64,000 bases of DNA from Liolophura sinensis (Eukaryota; Mollusca; Polyplacophora; Chitonida; Chitonidae). This document shows, one piece after another, positions 11,143 to 23,439 of the stretch. Position numbers and translations under genes: made by a program. Each line of letters begins with the position of its first letter. The stretch's first letter is position 1. Where the stretch lies: assembly GCF_032854445.1 (NCBI RefSeq), contig NC_088300.1:61728984-61792983 (forward strand), in the 5' to 3' direction. The notes beneath the pieces were generated by a model. The model was not told the origin of the DNA. It saw nothing but the letters and a program-made list of their open reading frames with translations, and did not search any database.

Positions 11143-14100
11143 CTAATCGGCTTGCTCTGGATTTATTTTCAACGCAAGGGTTTCTCTGCCCCGCCGAACT
11201 GTGAACTGCAGACTAGCTGAGGCCTCAATAGCCCGGTACACATCGGCCGACGACTGTACAGCTACCCCGTTAATCCCTGTGACCACATCGCCGGCACGGA
11301 GACCACCCCTGAAATACAAACACCTGATATGATAAATAGCTGTCACTTTCACATATTTCAACGGAAATAACTTTTACTTTCTCCTTACATGCGTCTGAAA
11401 CTCCTTTTTTGTTAGTCAGTTTCACTGTATCATTGGAGTTCAGACATAGATGAGCGATTGTTCTCTGTATCACTTCATTAGTGCCAAATGCCTTGCTGAA
11501 AATTATATCACTAATGGTGAGCATGGAAAGGTTTGACATCTTAAAAAAAGTAAGAGTTAACGAAACGAATAGCTCACCGGTAAGAGCTGTGAAAAAAGTT
11601 ATGACATCTACTCAACATGGAATCGTAATCTAAAAATGACATATATCCCCACGCACTGCACTGTGTGACGACCCTTAGACAACTTTAAGATATATCGACC
11701 AAAACCTGGTATTTGTGCCGAAATTCGTACATCATTTCGATTTAAAAGTTGCATATTATTACAGCTTGTTCGTAAAGTCTTGGACCCCTTCGGTGGCCTA
11801 ATGGTTACAGCGTCAGGGTCGAAGTCGCGAGTCCCATGATCAAACTCGGGTCGGGTCATACCAAAGACTTTAAAAATGGTACTTGTCGCTGCAACGCTTG
11901 GCGCTCGGCACTGATAAGTTAGAGCAAGGAAACAGGACTGGTTGGCCTGGTGTCAGTATTATGTGACTGGGTGGGGTGTCATCTGTGAGGTCAAGATACT
12001 TCAGCGGTGGCAGCACTTTGACAGCATGGACTCGCACTGCCACAAGAAGACACAGTATACAATATGTACACACACCTAATGACTCGTCGTTGTCATCTAA
12101 CTGACAAATTGTACCACATTAACCCAAAGCATTCATTCATTCATTCATTCGTAAAGTCTAAGGTTCCCACTAAGTTTCCTGAATGGTGTAGTAACAACTG
12201 TGTTTCTGCATAACTATGATTATGCAGAAACACCTGTGTGGCGAGCCCATGACCAGATTAATCAGGAAACTATAACGTCACACCATCAATACCTCACCTT
12301 ACTTTGTATGACGAGCTGAACATGAGAATCTCTTTATTATCATCATGTTATTTTGGTCATAAACTATTCCATGCATTCATTTCAACAACTAATGAACTTG
12401 CCTGTCAGCTGGTGAGTCTAAACCCACTTTATGGACAAGCACCCCGTGGGTAACATTTGGGAAGTCCCCCATCCTCTGTCTTAGCTCTACCAGAATAGCA
12501 GGGGTCAGAGTTAACATGGTGATGCCGATATAGCGGGGTTTTGTGGGACTTCTATGGCTGGGGGAGCCAAACCAACCTTTAGACTCCACTGTAACACAAA
12601 CATGATAACTTGTTCAATGTTTTGTTAGCCTGTCTTCTATATTTACGGTATTTAAACTAAAGTTAAGCATTTTTCAAGTGAAATATTTTGTTTGATTTTG
12701 GTGATTTATCCACTTAACACTTTTTCTTAAAGAAAAAGACCTCTAAAAATATAAGTAGGCATCACTACATAGACTGCTTAAAGCTATGCATAAATATACT
12801 TTTATTTATTTTCTTAGATTTTGGTGAAAAAGTTAAAGGTGCTCAAATATTTGAATTATAAGGTGGGCTTTATGGACCATACTATCAGGGGTTAGGAACT
12901 CTGACGTCAGAGGAAGTTTTCCAACTCTAATCAGGACTCAAGAATGCTGGGATAACCCCTTTTTGCTCATGAGTAAACGATTACTGATATAATGTTCCCA
13001 AAAATTCCTTTCCTTTCTGGTGAACATCAGGAAAACCAGATAATGTGACGTCAGAGTTCCTAGATACTGTTAATATGGCTCATAAAGCCCACCATAGTAT
13101 TCAAATATTTGAATGCCTGCCAACACTCTTAAAAAAATCTGAAAAAATAAATGAAAGTATTTTGACGCTTAGTTTTCTTCATATTAAAGAGTTGGTATCA
13201 AAAATGTCATTTTAAGGCCTTTACATCCTTCTGAAAGATCTTTGATAGATTTAGTATTTGGTTGAACTTCACAAATTGTGAACAATGCATTTATTTTTTT
13301 ATTTTTTACCGCAAAGTTTTTGATACAAATATAGATATATTTATTTATATTTTTTTATTTATTTCATTTGCACAAAAACCTGCTTACAATTTTCACTTAT
13401 CTGTACTGACCTTTCTTCTGTAGTTTCTCAGCCTTCATCAAGAAGTCTCTGGCATTGTCTGAGGGAATTGCAAACGATATACCTGTAGTGACCTTCATGG
13501 TGTTGATACCAATGGCCTCCCCATTCTGAAAACATAAAAAGATGTGACGCTACTGCAGCCTGCAGCCATTAAGCAAACAAGATAATACCATATCTTCAAC
13601 ACCACTCCACTTACCAAAGAAATATATGCCATGGTAACTCTTGCTTCAATATTTTTCAGGAATATTTTGTTGTTTTTTTTTGTTTTGCTTTTTTTTTCTA
13701 AATTTTTGGGTTGAGAACTTCACAGCATAACATGGACTGGAAGTTTTCAATATAAATAGCAATTTCAAAAGGATTCAATCATGTATTAATGTATTGTGTC
13801 AATATGTGAAAACTTATGTCGGCTTTCCCTTCAGCCGTACATGGGAAGCTGTGCCAACAACCTGCGGGTGGTTGTGGGTTTACCCCAGGATCTGCCTGGT
13901 TTCCACCCACCATAATGCTGGCCGGCATGGTATGAGTGAAATATTCTTGAGTACAGCATAAAACACCAATCAAATAAATAAATAAATATGTGAAAACAAC
14001 AAGGATGATCTTGTGGAAAGAAAACAAACAAGAATACATACTTACTAGGTTAACTAGTGGACCTCCAGAGTTGCCAAACTGTAAAATTAAAAAATAAACA

Positions 14101-16687
14101 AACAAGATTTTACCAAAAATTATGTACAATTAACCTGATATCCAAGTGTTCTTGCCCTTAATCTCAATGATGTTTTTTTTCCTCACTGATCCAATTTATT
14201 TGAAGGCTCAAACACAGCTCTGGCTGTTTATATGCAAACCTGTGGATGGTCGTGGGTTTCCCCCTGGCTATGCCCCGTTTCCACATACCAAAACGCTGGC
14301 CGCCATCGTATAAGTGAAGTATTCTTGAGTACGGCGTAAACACAAATAAATAAATAAATTCTATACTGCAACTTTAAGCAGGAGGTGGGGTGGCCTTCGT
14401 GGCTGTGGGAGATAGCAAGCCGATGCAGTGTAATGACCCAGGTGCCTCCCACCCATGCAGTCACTGTGAGTTCAAGTCCAGCTCATGCTGGCTTCCTCTC
14501 CGGCTATACGTAGGAAAGTCTGGCAGCAACCTGCAGATGGTCTTGGGTTTTCCCCAGACTCTGTAGAGCCAATATCAAACCCAGGGGTCGCTTTTTCACA
14601 CTGTACATAACCCATTTGTTGTCATTATCATTTAGGCATGCATGTAAAGCTATGTGCACTTTGTGAAGTGTATCTTAAATAGGTTAGTTCGAAAAGCAGA
14701 CAACAGGATAACACCTCAACAGACAACAGGATAACACCTCACTATCAATATATATGACACCATACATTTAATTTACATACATTTATCACAGCATCTGTCT
14801 GTATGTAACCCATGTCCCTGTTGTGAATACCCAGCTCTTGGCTGCCCCTGTGTACAGTGCTGATTATTCCAGCTGTCACGGTGTTAGTCAGGGAGAGGGG
14901 ACTTCCCATAGCCACCACCCACTCTCCTGGACGTATCTTGGAGGATTCTCCCAGAGGTATAGTGGACAAACCATTCTGAAGAATAAAAATGAATCAATGA
15001 ATTTTCAAAAACAAGAATCCAAGAATTTTCAAAAAAGAATAATACATCGAAAAATTCTTTGTTATATCCATGATCATAAACTTAAAAACAATTATTCTTT
15101 TTTTAAATTTATTTATTTAAGGAAACCTTCTAACATCCTCATCTTCCTAACAACCATAATGTTGTACATTAACATGCGCACTAATATATTCTTAGTAAAT
15201 GATTTTAAACAATTTTGTAACTTTTTATATAGTAAATCTTCTAGTCTCTGAATGTTACAATAAGGTGACCCATAACTCTGAAGAATTTTAAATGCTTAAA
15301 GTTATTCTTGGAAAAAAACTTACTTTTGACATTTTGACATTAATAATTTGCTGAAATACCAAAATACTGACTGCTGACATTGTTGTGGGCAGTCAGCCAC
15401 AATGGTGTGGCATGAGTCCTGATAGTACATACACAACTATTTTTATTTATTTGATTGTTGTTAACACCATAATAAACATTTGTTTTTATTTGAATGATGA
15501 CAGTCACTATTATGAGCAGAAGAAACCCCAGTACATGGTTAAACCACTGCAAGGAACATGTAGCACCCATGTACAAACATTTTGAGAGAGGGAACCCCTG
15601 CCTTGTCGCTCCTGCTGACTGGTACCAGTTTAATACAGTGCTAGGATATACATCTGTGCTGCTTACACAGTCAATTTTCACAGTGGCAAGATCTGACACG
15701 GGGTCCACAGCCTGCACCCTGCCCTCAAAGGAACGTCCATCATTCAACTTTACTATCACTGCGGGCTTGTTAGCTACCACATGAGCATTGGTAAGGATCA
15801 AGCCGTTCTCTCGCACAACAAATCCAGATCCATTTGACACTGTAGCAAGACCAGGGTGAAATGGAACCCTGCCAATTTAAAATAATGCTATTAGTAACAT
15901 CATGCAGAACGTGAATTAAACACTGTTACACTGAATTTGAAAAGTAACAAATCAGAGGGCTCAGTAACTAATGATGTGAAATAAAATATAGGGCTTCTTC
16001 TTACTTTGTCAACAGAAATATACCTAGACATAGATTTCATAATAACAGTTTTATTGCATTATACAACATTATTCCCTTTACTATTTATCAAATGTTATTA
16101 CTTGTCTTATATTTGTTTTTGTTTTTAGGGGGAGGCCTATAATATAGCAGTTGTGGCAGTTGGACAGCTGATTAGGATTACCTCCCCTTGATCTCAATAT
16201 AAACAACAGCAGGCGAGGCTTTCTCCACTACATCCGCGATGAAATTGAACTGTTTCGCTCTGGAATTGTTATCGCTGTCACTCAGCGCTAAAACCTCAGG
16301 AAATCTCCTCTGTTTCAGAAAATGCCACAATCCATAGCTCAATCCGGCCAATCCGAAACACGCTCCAGCAAACAACAGTCGACCAGGACCGCTGATACTT
16401 TCTCCTTGAGATTGACTCGCAGCTGTTTTCTTATTTCTCCACTTCGAATTTTTCACACAACGAGATGCTGACTGCACAGACCTCCCATAAGAGTAAGATC
16501 GGTGATTTAAATCACAACATCCCCTTAAATAATTCAGTTCTTTCGTTCTTAGAAGGCAGCACGACTTTTCAGCTGATGACACTTCTCGAAGCGTCGTCGA
16601 ACTAACACGACTGAACAATATTAAACTGTCTTTCCAAGCTCTCCTAGATATAACAGAGGAAAACATAGCTCTTGCACCAAAGTACAT
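11143..16687 (-). CDS. HTRA2: Mitochondrial serine protease HTRA2/Omi
   Basis: Seven minus-strand exons: 16687-16182, 15868-15667, 14975-14781, 14078-14046, 13525-13411, 12588-12402 and 11308-11143. Junction phases all agree and give 467 residues, close to the family's usual 450-480. The layout is a long basic mitochondrial presequence-like N-terminus, one membrane span near residues 108-127 (core [11 protein letters not shown]), a trypsin-like domain, then a PDZ domain. The catalytic triad is visible: His198 in TNAHVV, Asp228 in DPVSDLATV and Ser305 in GNSGGPL. The PDZ carries YIGITMLTL and ends in RRGRETLAL. In the family it is a trimeric intermembrane-space quality-control protease that can be released in apoptosis. 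I chose the ATG at 16687 because the longer open frame upstream begins at a non-ATG codon; another in-frame Met lies seven codons downstream. The intron after the 12588-12402 exon is GC-AG. No AVPS-like IAP-binding tetrapeptide follows the membrane span. Confidence 0.95.
11791..12152 (+). repeat. Family-D SINE in an HTRA2 intron
   Basis: Head ggtggcctaatggttacag with box-B-like gatcaaactcggg, then cataccaaagactttaaaa, gagcaaggaaacaggac and cacaagaagacacag blocks, and a CATT(CATT)n tail at 12130-12150. It is antisense to HTRA2. Confidence 0.85.
12786..13165. repeat. Long inverted repeat (MITE-like) in an HTRA2 intron
   Basis: The left arm, roughly 12786-12920, and right arm, roughly 13020-13165, are reverse complements. 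Shared blocks include tcaaatatttgaat, ggtgggctttatg and aggaactctgacgtca. The spacer is about 100 bases. Both arms keep the TGACGTCA core. This fits a hairpin-forming non-autonomous DNA element. Confidence 0.75.
13819..13987 (+). repeat. Family-A SINE, 5' truncated
   Basis: Lacks the tRNA head. It runs from tcagccgtacatgggaag to aaacaccaatcaaataaata, in an HTRA2 intron and in antisense orientation. Confidence 0.8.
14232..14361 (+). repeat. Family-A SINE, 5' truncated
   Basis: Begins at gcaaacctgtggatggtcg and ends with the shared 3' module plus an (AAAT)n tail. A 5' half of another copy follows directly at 14389. Confidence 0.8.
14389..14570 (+). repeat. Family-A SINE, 5' half
   Basis: Head tggccttcgtggctgtggg and box B gtgagttcaagtccagctc are present. 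Similarity stops after gttttccccagactctg, so the 3' module is lost. Confidence 0.7.
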
Positions 16688-17243
16688 AACTCCTGGAGGC
16701 AAATCAGTCACTGCTGTAAGGAAAGTACGCTGTCAAATCACTAAATATAGCATTGCTTTGGTCGCGTATCGCATCCATGTGGTTTTCCTTCGGCTGAAAA
16801 CTAGTAAGACAAATGTACCTCAAGAACTGAAGAGTTCCAAACCTGCTGGCTGTGTAAAGGTATTCGACCACCGGCTGACCTTTCTGACCTTTATGAACAA
16901 CAAAAACAGAATGTTTTTCTAACTTTAAATCACAAACCAAAGCAAAATTTTTTAGTAATGCTTATAGTCTGTTTTCAGGAAGCCTATACACCTATAAACG
17001 AATGGACGTCTACATGTAAATGTATTGTAGGCACAGGCACTGGAATCCAGGTCGTAAACCCTATACATGCCACATACCAGCCTCTTGCATATACATACAA
17101 GGTATGAAATGACGTTCGACAGTTACCACACGCTGTCTCAATAGTTTACCTGAAGAAATAAGGCCTTCATCCTCCAACTTTTCCTCTCATTTTCCTACCT
17201 GGAATCGAATCAACCTTTAGTATTTCCAAATCAAGTGTAATTG

Positions 17244-17399
17244 GTATTACTGAGCCCACTACCCATCGGCCGTACATTATTATCCTAGGATCGTTGTATT
17301 ACTGAGCCCACTACCCATCGGCCGTACATTATTAACCTAGGATCGTTGTATTACTGAGCCCACTACTCATCGGCCTTCATCACTATCGTAGGATCGTTT
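17244..17399 (+). repeat. 52-bp tandem repeat, three copies
   Basis: Each unit begins gtattactgagcccactac and ends taggatcgtt. Starts are at 17244, 17296 and 17348. The third unit is the most diverged. It lies upstream (5') of HTRA2 on the minus strand. Confidence 0.9.
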
Positions 17400-17839
17400 A
17401 AGGAGTATGGTCGTACGCTTTTTTTAGCCATTGATTTCTACAGGCCAATGTGGCCCCATAAGGTGTTTTGTAAATCTTATAACTCTCTGCATTGCCGATA
17501 CGATTATTTAATGTTACAACAAGTTCTCCAAAGTCTGGTGCATGTGTACCGGTATCCCAAATTCCGTGGTTCTGGGTGCCAGTTGGTTCCAAAATGATAG
17601 CAAAACACAGAAGGAGGCTTATATAGTTTGCCAGAATTTTACAGAACTTTTGTGGTTCGTCCTTAAGTCTATCGGGGAAATATGTATGAGTGATGATATT
17701 TCAGTGGTAGGCCTATGTAGGAATGAGAAAAGGCGCATTTCGAGGATAAATTTGTTTAGAGACGATTTAAAAAAAAATGAAAATAAAAAGTATCGATCAG
17801 GATGTTTTTTTCTGAATGAAGACCTGACCTGATGTACCG

Positions 17840-18440
17840 CTATTAAAGTTGAAGTTGCACTGTCAAGAATTCGAATTCCCATGTGAAATTGGAGCCAGGC
17901 AAGGTATAATCCTATCCCCTTTACTTTTGGCGTCATACGTAAGTGACCTTGAAAAACATACTGAAAACTCTTGTTGTAATGGGGTAGATAATGAGCTGAC
18001 TGAAAATGACCTTGTCATATTGATGAAATTATTTGTTTTGCTTTATGCTGATAAAGCCGTTCTTATGGCCCTTTCTGCCCAAGAACTCTAGTCAGCACTT
18101 GATGTACACTTCCAATAAACAAAGTAAACAAAGAAAAGACTAACGTAGTAATATATTGGTGTAAGAAAAAAAATACTGCTTATCCATTTAAAATTGGGAA
18201 CGGCATAATCGACGTTCTAAATCATTATGCCAGTTATGCCAGATTTTACCTTTTGTAGAAAGTAAAATGCTCTATCTGCAAGAAAGGTTTTGCATTCCGT
18301 ATTGGAAAATAAGTAATTTACGTAAACCACTGTTTATGGAATTTTTTGACTGTACTGTTATAGTGTTGTGAAGTGTGGGACATTAGTAACATCAATTGCA
18401 TTGTTGCAGCTGAACTGAACTGTCTGAAACTGGGGAAATC
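17840..18440 (+). pseudogene. Non-LTR retrotransposon reverse transcriptase fragment
   Basis: The frame shows GARQGIILSPLL, then YVSDLEK, then LLYADKAVLMA, the order found in LINE reverse transcriptases (domain with GxRQGxxLSP followed by the YADD active site). The catalytic YADD is changed to YADK, and stops and frameshifts follow, although pieces such as NKEKTNVVIYW can still be read. It is a short dead fragment with no endonuclease part. Confidence 0.75.
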
Positions 18441-18510
18441 TGACTGACAATTATATGATATTCTGCTGAATTAGGTAGATATGATTGATTATTCAGGTAA
18501 AATACTGCTT

Positions 18511-18672
18511 TCAAACCAAAAGAAATTAAGTTGTATTCTGTATCGAATATTTCTTAATGGAACACTTCTGTACCGAACATTTCTGCATCGAATACTTCTT
18601 GCGATTAATGACACGGAACTTCCATCTTGGTTGACGGCTGGTATATGAATGTCTGTTTCGACGCATAGATTC
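18511..18672 (-). repeat. Dispersed repeat with gtcgaaacagacattcatat motif
   Basis: The segment 18641-18668 recurs nearly identically at 25542-25569 and, in the opposite orientation, at 32592-32619. Here it is flanked by a short 15-17-bp imperfect tandem (cgaatatttct-like units, 18540-18600). Confidence 0.6.
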
Positions 18673-18689
18673 TGAAAATCCAACTAAAT

Positions 18690-19510
18690 TACCTGGATTA
18701 AGTAAACTTTTCTTGGATTTGTTCGGATCGTCCAATATTTGGGATATATGTCAAACATTTCCCAATAGTACAGGCAAAGTGACCAATACAGTGTGTCAAA
18801 GAAAGGGTACGCGATCAATTTAGTAAAAAATAGACAGAGGATGTCATAAACTCACCCAAAGGCTGCTAGGAAATCAAGACCAAACCTGAGTTCGAAAAAT
18901 ATCTTTCGTTATAGAACATCAAACCATCCACTACCTGTGGAGAGGTTGGTATAAATGAATCTGTGAATGAATGAGTGATTATGGTTTAACGCCATGTACA
19001 TCGGCATTATTTCAGCCATATTGTGGCAAATAAATCTGTGATTATAAAAGTAGTGTAGGTGACGAACGGCACAAAAGTTTATGTGTAATTTTTTCAGTGA
19101 GAAAAGGAATGAACAAGTCTCACAATATTTTATGCTCAACAATCGATCAAATAGGTTAAATAAGCCTGTTTGTTAATAAAACATTGGGATTATGAGGAGA
19201 CTTGCAAAACATTTTAACATTAGGCCGGGATAACGATGTCGGTGGCATACAACGTCTAATTCGTTAGGCTAACATGTCGACACAGTAACAACTTGATAAA
19301 GAGGAAACCTGCCAAATCGACAGATGCACAACTGAACCAGTATACATGCTCACTACCTCACAGCCTAACTGTATATATGATTTCCCTGGACAGAGAATAC
19401 ATATACAATGCTGTTGACATATTGCCTCATTTTCAAATTATCTGAAAAAATTCTACATTTAGAAGATTTCTTTATATTAGAAATGTAGACGTACATAGCT
19501 TATGGACAGC
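18690..19510. other. No gene recognised
   Basis: AT-rich sequence with short open frames only. I see nothing coding, and no repeat beyond diverged SINE-like traces. Confidence 0.4.
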
Positions 19511-19531
19511 ACACTTCTATATATCTTAATT

Positions 19532-19795
19532 TGTTTATTTATTTGATTGGTGTTTTACGCCGTACTGAAGAATATTTCACTTCTGCGACGACGGCCAGTA
19601 TTATGGTGGGACGAAACAGTGTAGAACCCCGAAGAAACTCACGGCTATGCGCAGTTTGCTGTCAGACCTTCCCAGGTACGCTCGGAGAGGAAGCCAGCAT
19701 GAGCTGGACTTGAACTTACAGCGGCTACATTGGTGGGAGGCTCCTGGGTCATTGCTCCGTGCTGGTTTGCTAACTCCCCCGGCCACGGAGACCCC
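19532..19795 (-). mobile_element. Family-A SINE, full length with target-site duplication
   Basis: Full element in reverse orientation, from the (TTTA)n tail to the head complement ggccacggagacc. It is flanked by a perfect 12-bp direct repeat TATATCTTAATT at 19520-19531 and 19796-19807, which fixes the insertion ends. Box B reads as aagtccagctcatgctgg on the minus strand. Confidence 0.9.
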
Positions 19796-19809
19796 TATAT
19801 CTTAATTAT

Positions 19810-20960
19810 TGGTTATGTTAGGGTTTTGATGCCATTTTCTCAAACCAACGACTTACAGAATGTAAAGAGCCTATGTACAAGCTGTTGAAACATTTTAATA
19901 GTTGAAAGAAATATAGCAGACGTGTAATTCCTTAGAGGCTTTGGACTTCCTTCAGGTAAATCTAAATTTTGCTATGGTCAGGAAATATTGGGAACGTTTC
20001 AGAGAACAAATAATATGTACACAACAACATCTTAAGCAAAGTTCACTTCATCTAAACCAGTTTAGAGCCATCTTAACAAAGCTAATTTAAGTAATTGATT
20101 ATATCAGTTTTGTTTTACTACGCTCAAAAACAGTGGAATTTTGAACGAATTGAAAAACTAAAAAATAGATAAGAAAATGTGTAAACGACGGCGTGCAAAT
20201 TAATGAATAAGGTATCGCGTTTTTGAATTGGATTTAAAAGAATGCTGATGTTGTTGCTTTCTAGATGGAGGGAAATCTTGTGGCGTTAATATCTGGACAA
20301 TATCAGGTAGGTGCTGTAGGTGCTGTAGGTATCCCTGGTCTCGGTTGAGATGCGGTATGTCCCTGTCTGGGCTTCTAAAATTTCCGTTTTGAAACAGTGA
20401 GTTTTTGTCATACAAACTTTCACTTCACAGTGTCATATTATATTCCGTGGCCTCGACTGAGTGTAAAATAGTTGCCAAGGGCTGATTTTCCATCACGTTT
20501 TGTACAGACAAATTGTGTTCTTGATACCATATGGTTAAGGATTTCCTGGTTTAATAGATGTACACATCGTACCATTTACAGGTAATTTGATAAACGCATC
20601 GGTTATGGAGGAGATTTTATCGCCATGACTTATGCAGTCAGTATATAAATCTGTAGTACATATTGAAGTATGTGTGTCCTTCCACACCACAGATGTTTAC
20701 TGTGATCGTCCCTCGATCTCTGCACGACAGTCTTATCTTTTGTTAAATTTTCCATACTAAGTGAAAGTCGATCCGCGTCATCTCAGTTAACGCCCTATTT
20801 ACATGACCTTTGGAGGACCTATATATGCTTATAGCGATGACAGAATGAGTCTTGTCTGCCAAATAGAATTTTGAACACAACCCTACACCTGTCCAAGGAC
20901 ATCGGCAGCTTGACAGCTGAATAGATAACAGGCTGTAAGCGAGGGCTTGGTGTGGGTGGG
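19810..20960. other. No gene recognised
   Basis: Intergenic sequence between the SINE and the plus-strand gene at 21.3 kb. A TATA-like ggtataagg at about 20973 could belong to that gene's promoter, but this is weak. Confidence 0.35.
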
Positions 20961-21324
20961 GCAGGGCACAAGGGGTATAAGGCGCTATGGCGTAATTAAC
21001 GTCGGGTCAGAACACTTAACAGCGGGCGCAGTCTGAATTTCCAGGCACACGGTATAATTCCACACTATTTATTCTTCCCATGACACACGTCAATATTATA
21101 CACTTATAGAGAGAATTATTATTAAGTATACATACGACATGCCCACAACCAACGCGGTTTGTTAACTTCCTATTAATTTTTGAGGTTAATTTGCATTCCT
21201 TTCTTCTTCGTCTTTCACTTTTTTCCTTCTAAAATTTAATAATTTGTTATAACCTCAGTTAGCGGCTTAGATCGGCCGCCAGTTAGGTGTGCCCTTTCAG
21301 GACGTTTATCATCTGTCAGTGAGA

Positions 21325-22516
21325 ATGTACACGCTGTCGTCGTCGGCTGCTGCCAAGAGGCTGACTACCCAAAACAACCTGGCAGAGCTCCATCTGGTTC
21401 AGAAATTATCCATGCTGGAGAAGGAGCACCGGTGGGCATCTTCCTCCCTCGAGAGGGACAGAAAGGACGCTGTCATTCTCCTAGACCACATTCGCCAAAG
21501 TCGTTTTGAAAGCATATTCGACAGTGAGTAAGTGTTACAAAAGCATACATTCTTACTTAGTCGTAAGTAAGTCTTACGTGAAAAGATACCAAATGTATAT
21601 GGCAAGAGAAAATCCTCAATATTTCCGCATTTAGTCTTTTTTTGTAACGGTGAGGTCCGAATAAAACCTTTTGATAATCGATTATCGTCCTTATTCGGTG
21701 GGCGACTTGAATACGAATGTCGGATTTGACGTTTAATGGACATTCCTTACTGACCTCAAATCTGTTAATGATAATTTATAATAAACATTTAATGCGATGT
21801 GCTAAGTAATTAAATTGAAACCTGCCCTGCCTAAAGTACCTCGAACATAAGCTGATGTGTCTACTGGTCATTTCCTGCCTTTGCGGTGATGTTTTTCTGA
21901 GCAAACAGGTGACTTTGTGTCATTCGTTTTTAATGGATCAAATGTATCCTAGTAATTATCATAAATAAACAGTCCAGTACAGAAATCTTCAACTCTCTCC
22001 CTCCCCTAGTGGACCTAATACCACTTAAACCTAATGTGAAAGGTAGGTGTAAACTATGTTTAATCAAACTTATTTGAAGTGTTATGTGGCCACATTTACA
22101 TAATGTCCACAGTTGTTTATACGAATGATGGTAGGTCACACCAAATGTGTCATCGCCATATCCATACCATTTGCTGCATAAATTTCAGACTAAATGATAA
22201 GACGTACCTGAAGCGTATCAAGAATGGCAAGACGTCGACACATGGACACCTTCGTCAGGCGAAATCAGCGCCACCTTGTGACGACAACTTGACGTTTTTG
22301 TCCAAGAGACCAGTATCGGCCATTCCGGTGATCCCGTTCCATGCTTCCCTTGGTCATGGAGAGAGGGTTATAACAGAAAGTACAAGGAGGGCATCTTCTA
22401 TGGCTATTCAGAAGACACAAACAAATCTAACGTTCAGAGGAGACAATTTCGATCAACGAATGAAGGTCTTTTTGAACAGCTTACCTGCGCGAAACAGATC
22501 CAGTGAGTGGCGCAGT
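21325..22516 (+). CDS. Unrecognised two-exon (or longer) coding region
   Basis: Exon 1 is 21325-21530, ending at a strong donor (ga|gtaagt). Exon 2 is 22187-22516, after ataaatttcag. The phases match exactly (2 then 1). Exon 1 encodes a helical, charged segment (LHLVQKLSMLEKEH ... LERDRKDAVILLDHIR) suited to a coiled coil. Exon 2 is basic and rich in Ser, Thr and Arg (TYLKRIKNGKTSTHGHL, SKRPVSAIPVIP). It either ends at the donor ca|gtgagt at 22517 or reads on to a stop at 22573. The 21325 Met was taken because the longer open frame starts at a non-ATG codon. I do not recognise a domain and see no signal peptide. The matched phase is the main reason for calling it a gene. Confidence 0.55.
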
Positions 22517-22668
22517 GGTTTATCCAGGCACCCATCCTATTCTCCTAAATATTATAGGTCCAAATGCTTTTGAAGTTACTTCCATGTTGTTTCGTAATAA
22601 GCACAAGACGCGAAGGTAGTACGTAGCCTAAGTACGTCTACTTCTACCTCGATTCGTCTGTGCTGAGC

Positions 22669-22740
22669 CTGAAGACACATTGGTATATCTCTGGTTGTGG
22701 TCTACTATATCGCGACATGGGCTCGATTCCCGGTAGTGTC
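22669..22740 (+). repeat. tRNA-like sequence
   Basis: Box-A-like tggtatatctctggttgtgg and a good box B (gggctcgattcccgg). The acceptor arms (gacac/gtgtc) pair for only about five bases, so this is more likely a SINE head or tRNA pseudogene than a working tRNA gene. Confidence 0.35.
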
Positions 22741-23171
22741 CATGTGTAGCACATTTTTTAATCAATGAACGAGGGCTTTCCTGTCGTGACGCAGTGGACA
22801 TGTTCATTCTTATGACCATGGTGTTGAATAATGGTGTGAGTTAAACCTGCTGTTGTTATTTTGGCAGCAAAAGGGCCCAGGCTTACCAGTGGCATGCCAA
22901 CATGAGCGCAGATTGCCATCGTCATATTGTGAGATGGGCTTTTGAGCCCCGTTGTTCTAAACTGGTTTAAAACTTAATAACAGATTTTATTTTAAGCCAA
23001 GTCTTCAATTTAAAAAAAAACAATTGTGTACAGTACATTAAATATGAACTAAAACTGCTGCTGTTATACTGTGTCTTTGTAAAACTGCATTGGCCGTTCA
23101 ATTTGGCTAAAGTTTTAAATATAAAATGTGACTTAATACCTGTATTAGCAAATACATTTCCGAACATCTGG

Positions 23172-23424
23172 CTCAGTCAGTTAACGCGCTAGCGCGGCGT
23201 AATGACCCAGGAGCCTCTCACCAATGCGGTCGTTGTGAGTTCAAGTCCAGCTCATGCTGGCTTCCTCTCCGGCCGTAAGTGGGAAGATCTGCCAGCAACC
23301 TGCGGATGGTCGTGGGTTTCCCCCGGGCTGTGCCCGGTTTCCACCAACCATAATGCTGACCGCCGTCGTATAAGTGAAATATTCTTGAGTACGGCGTAAA
23401 ACACCAATCAAAAAAAAAAAAAAA
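23172..23424 (+). mobile_element. Family-A SINE, full length with target-site duplication
   Basis: Complete element: box A ggctcagtcagttaacgcg, box B gtgagttcaagtccagctc, 3' module and an A-rich tail. It is flanked by the 13-bp direct repeat TCCGAACATCTGG at 23159-23171 and 23425-23437. This is the cleanest copy in the window and could serve as a local consensus. Confidence 0.95.
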
Positions 23425-23439
23425 TCCGAACATCTGGGC

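Noticed and set aside
14823-15251. 142-residue plus-strand open frame
   Set aside because: It is antisense to the HTRA2 exon at 14781-14975 and runs into intron sequence of low complexity.
20200-20415. Gln/His-rich minus-strand exon
   Set aside because: No convincing acceptor or donor with matching phase was found, and composition alone is not enough.
22669-22740. Working tRNA gene
   Set aside because: Box A and B are present, but the acceptor stem pairs for only about five bases and no clean anticodon arm forms.
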